In this document: in pieces, positions 12,853 through 14,339 of the stretch
How positions within the stretch are numbered: the stretch's first letter is position 1
Layout of the letters: each line of letters begins with the position of its first letter
Source of the DNA: CALJUZ01 sp003387805
Lineage (GTDB): Bacteria; Bacillota; Limnochordia; Limnochordales; ZCTH02-B6
Assembly: GCA_937975235.1 (NCBI GenBank)
Contig: CALJUZ010000146.1
Span: 1-14,339 of the forward strand
Reading direction: 5' to 3'
Length of the DNA stretch: 14,339 nucleotides
Position numbers and translations under genes: made by a program
The notes under the pieces: generated by a model
What the model was told of the DNA's origin: nothing
The model's input: the letters and a program-made list of their open reading frames with translations, nothing else
The model's database searches: none

Positions 12853-14339
12853 TTACTGCTGCGCGTGAATCCACGCGGCCATGTCTTCGATGACTTCCTC
12901 CGCCACGAAGCCGGGCCTGGCGTACTCCAGCGGCGTTCCCGGCCCTTCGCCCGGCATGAACAGGTGGTTCAGGCCGGGGTAGAGGCGGTAGGCGGCGTTG
13001 TCTTTGTGGGCCAGCGCCTCCTGCCAGAGCTCGAAGTCGGTCACCGTCACCTGGTAGTCCCGGGCTCCTTGGAGGATGAGCATGGGCTGGGGCAGCGCGG
13101 CGGCCACGCCCGTCTGGTCCCGGTTTTGAAAGTCTGCCCAGTAGCCGGCGGGAACGCCCAAGAGCACGTCGATGCCTTCCAAATCGCCGGCGACGAGGCG
13201 CTCCACCTCGGGCCGCATGGCTTCCAGGGCCGCTTCGGTGCCCGGCGCCGCATAGCCGGAAAGCAAGTAGTCGATCTGCGCCAGCGTCAGCTCGCCGATG
13301 GAGCGGGCGTTGGCGGCCAGCAAAATGAGGCCGTCGATGCCCGGCTCCTCCAGCGCCATGTAGGGCGCCAGCATGCCGCCCTGGCTGTGGCCCGCCACGT
13401 AGACGCGGCTGATGTCGTCGCGGGCCCGCAGCATGCGCACCGCCTCCACGGCGTCGACGATGGTTTCGTCGTCCACCGTCATGTCCGGATCGGCCGCCAT
13501 GGCTTGGGCGTGCACGTAGGTGCGCTTGTCGTAGCGGAAAACGGCGATGCCCCGGGACGCCAGCCCCCAGGCCAGGTCGCGGAAGGGCTTGTTCATCAGC
13601 GCGGTCTCGTCCCGGTCGTGCGGCCCGGAGCCGTGGACCAAGACCACCGCCGGGAACGGGCCCTCGCCTTTGGGCAGCGTCAGCGTGCCGCCCAGGGGAA
13701 ACTCGGGCAAGCCGAAGGTCAGCTCGTACTCCTCGAACCGGGAAGGATCCGCGTAGGGCGGGCCGTCCGGGGCCTGCCGGGGCGGTGCGCCCCCGGCCAT
13801 CTCGGGTTCGGGAGCGGCCTCGGCAACGGCGGCGCCGGGCTCGCGGTCGTCCGGGGCGGCTCCGGGTTCGCCTGCGCTTTCGCCTTCGCCTGCCGGAGCG
13901 GCCGGGGCCGCGTCGGACGTTGCGGAAACGTCGGCGCCGCTGGGCAAGGCCGGCGCAGGTTCCGGCGCCCGCTCCGGCGCGGCCTGCGGCCGCGGCTCGT
14001 GTGGAACAAACACCAGCGTGCCCAGCAGCAAGTCGTCGTCGAAGCCGAACACCAAATCGAGCTGGGCGGCCTCGAAATACAGCGGAACCCGCACGAGCCG
14101 CAAAGGCTCGGCGGCGGCCAGCCACGGCTCGCCCACGGCGGCGAGCGGGCCAACCTGCAGCGGCAGCGACGACCAGATTGCGCCCAGTTCCTGCGGGGAC
14201 AAGGCGCCGGCGATGGCGGGGCCGAAGCGGTCCGTGACGTCTTCAAACCGTCCGGCCATCATGGCCTCGACCAGCTCCTGCGACAACGCAATGACCTGGC
14301 TCTCGCCGGGTCCGGCCTCGGGTCCGGCCTCGGGCCCGG
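12853..14339 (-). CDS. alpha/beta hydrolase (esterase-like) with N-terminal DUF3887-like domain, 5' end outside window
   Basis: The C-terminal two thirds is an alpha/beta hydrolase of the dienelactone-hydrolase/S9-like esterase type. Counting from TTG at 14286 as residue 1, it has oxyanion loop VLVHGSGPHDRDE (215-227), nucleophile Ser301 in AGHSQGG, acid Asp410 in LQGARDYQV and His441 in YPGLNHLF. Before it come a DUF3887-like domain (about 1-97, beginning LSQELVEAMMAGRFEDVTDRF), often found on secreted Firmicute hydrolases, and an Ala/Pro/Glu/Gly-rich linker (about 98-182). No clear ribosome binding site precedes the TTG. The frame has no stop from there to the window edge, reading G-P-E-A repeats, so I treat the gene as 5'-truncated by the window. 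A signal peptide or lipobox just upstream would be expected for this architecture, but that is inference. The natural substrate is unknown. It is convergent with livM. Confidence 0.85.
   Translation of the reverse strand, partial: GPEAGPEAGPGESQVIALSQELVEAMMAGRFEDVTDRFGPAIAGALSPQELGAIWSSLPLQVGPLAAVGEPWLAAAEPLRLVRVPLYFEAAQLDLVFGFDDDLLLGTLVFVPHEPRPQAAPERAPEPAPALPSGADVSATSDAAPAAPAGEGESAGEPGAAPDDREPGAAVAEAAPEPEMAGGAPPRQAPDGPPYADPSRFEEYELTFGLPEFPLGGTLTLPKGEGPFPAVVLVHGSGPHDRDETALMNKPFRDLAWGLASRGIAVFRYDKRTYVHAQAMAADPDMTVDDETIVDAVEAVRMLRARDDISRVYVAGHSQGGMLAPYMALEEPGIDGLILLAANARSIGELTLAQIDYLLSGYAAPGTEAALEAMRPEVERLVAGDLEGIDVLLGVPAGYWADFQNRDQTGVAAALPQPMLILQGARDYQVTVTDFELWQEALAHKDNAAYRLYPGLNHLFMPGEGPGTPLEYARPGFVAEEVIEDMAAWIHAQQ
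14308..14339 (-). repeat. 12-bp coding repeat (Gly-Pro-Glu-Ala) at the window edge
   Basis: GGGTCCGGCCTC (plus strand) occurs twice in tandem at 14308-14331, and a variant start GGGCCCGG follows up to the edge. In the hydrolase frame this encodes repeating G-P-E-A, consistent with a flexible linker ahead of the DUF3887-like domain. The full repeat number lies outside the window. Confidence 0.6.

Overview
This is a GC-rich bacterial window, roughly two thirds G+C by eye, with dense, leaderless-gap gene packing. Shine-Dalgarno sequences are strong (GGAGG cores), GTG and TTG starts are frequent, and one promoter is a near-perfect sigma-A consensus. The DrrA-type ABC-2 exporter, the Liv transporter, the pyruvate-oxidase-like TPP enzyme and the DUF3887-like/alpha-beta hydrolase protein together suggest a high-GC member of the Bacillota (Symbiobacterium/Thermaerobacter/Limnochorda-like). 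That assignment is inference; no rRNA or other phylogenetic marker is present.

Layout. (1) 15-3429, minus strand: an ABC-2 exporter operon of one ATPase and two overlapping permease genes. A TTGACA-17-TATACT promoter lies about 525 nt upstream of the ATPase start. The long leader holds a 28-codon ORF with an excellent ribosome binding site and a second small cysteine-containing ORF in the same frame. (2) 3495-4064, minus: an inosine/xanthosine triphosphatase-type house-cleaning enzyme. (3) 4312-6027, plus: a TPP-dependent enzyme of the pyruvate oxidase/acetolactate synthase superfamily. (4) 6107-7492, minus: a 12-14-helix membrane protein that aligns with cbb3-type oxidase subunit I (CcoN) but lacks the heme and copper histidines at the matching positions. 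Genes 3 and 4 converge on a bidirectional terminator. (5) 7711-12720: a complete Liv-type transporter, with the binding protein livJ on the minus strand, divergent from livG-livF-livH-livM on the plus strand. (6) 12853 to the right edge, minus: an esterase-like alpha/beta hydrolase with an N-terminal DUF3887-like domain, cut off at its 5' end by the window.

How the genes work together. The clear functional units are the ABC-2 exporter (ATPase plus permease heterodimer) and the Liv importer (binding protein, two ATPases, two permeases). The other genes look like single transcription units. The least explained signals are the ligand-less oxidase-like protein, the exporter leader with its upstream ORFs, and two short tandem-repeat tracts that begin at or inside the 3' ends of livH and livM. 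In the livM tract the stop codon aligns with glutamine codons in the downstream repeat copies.
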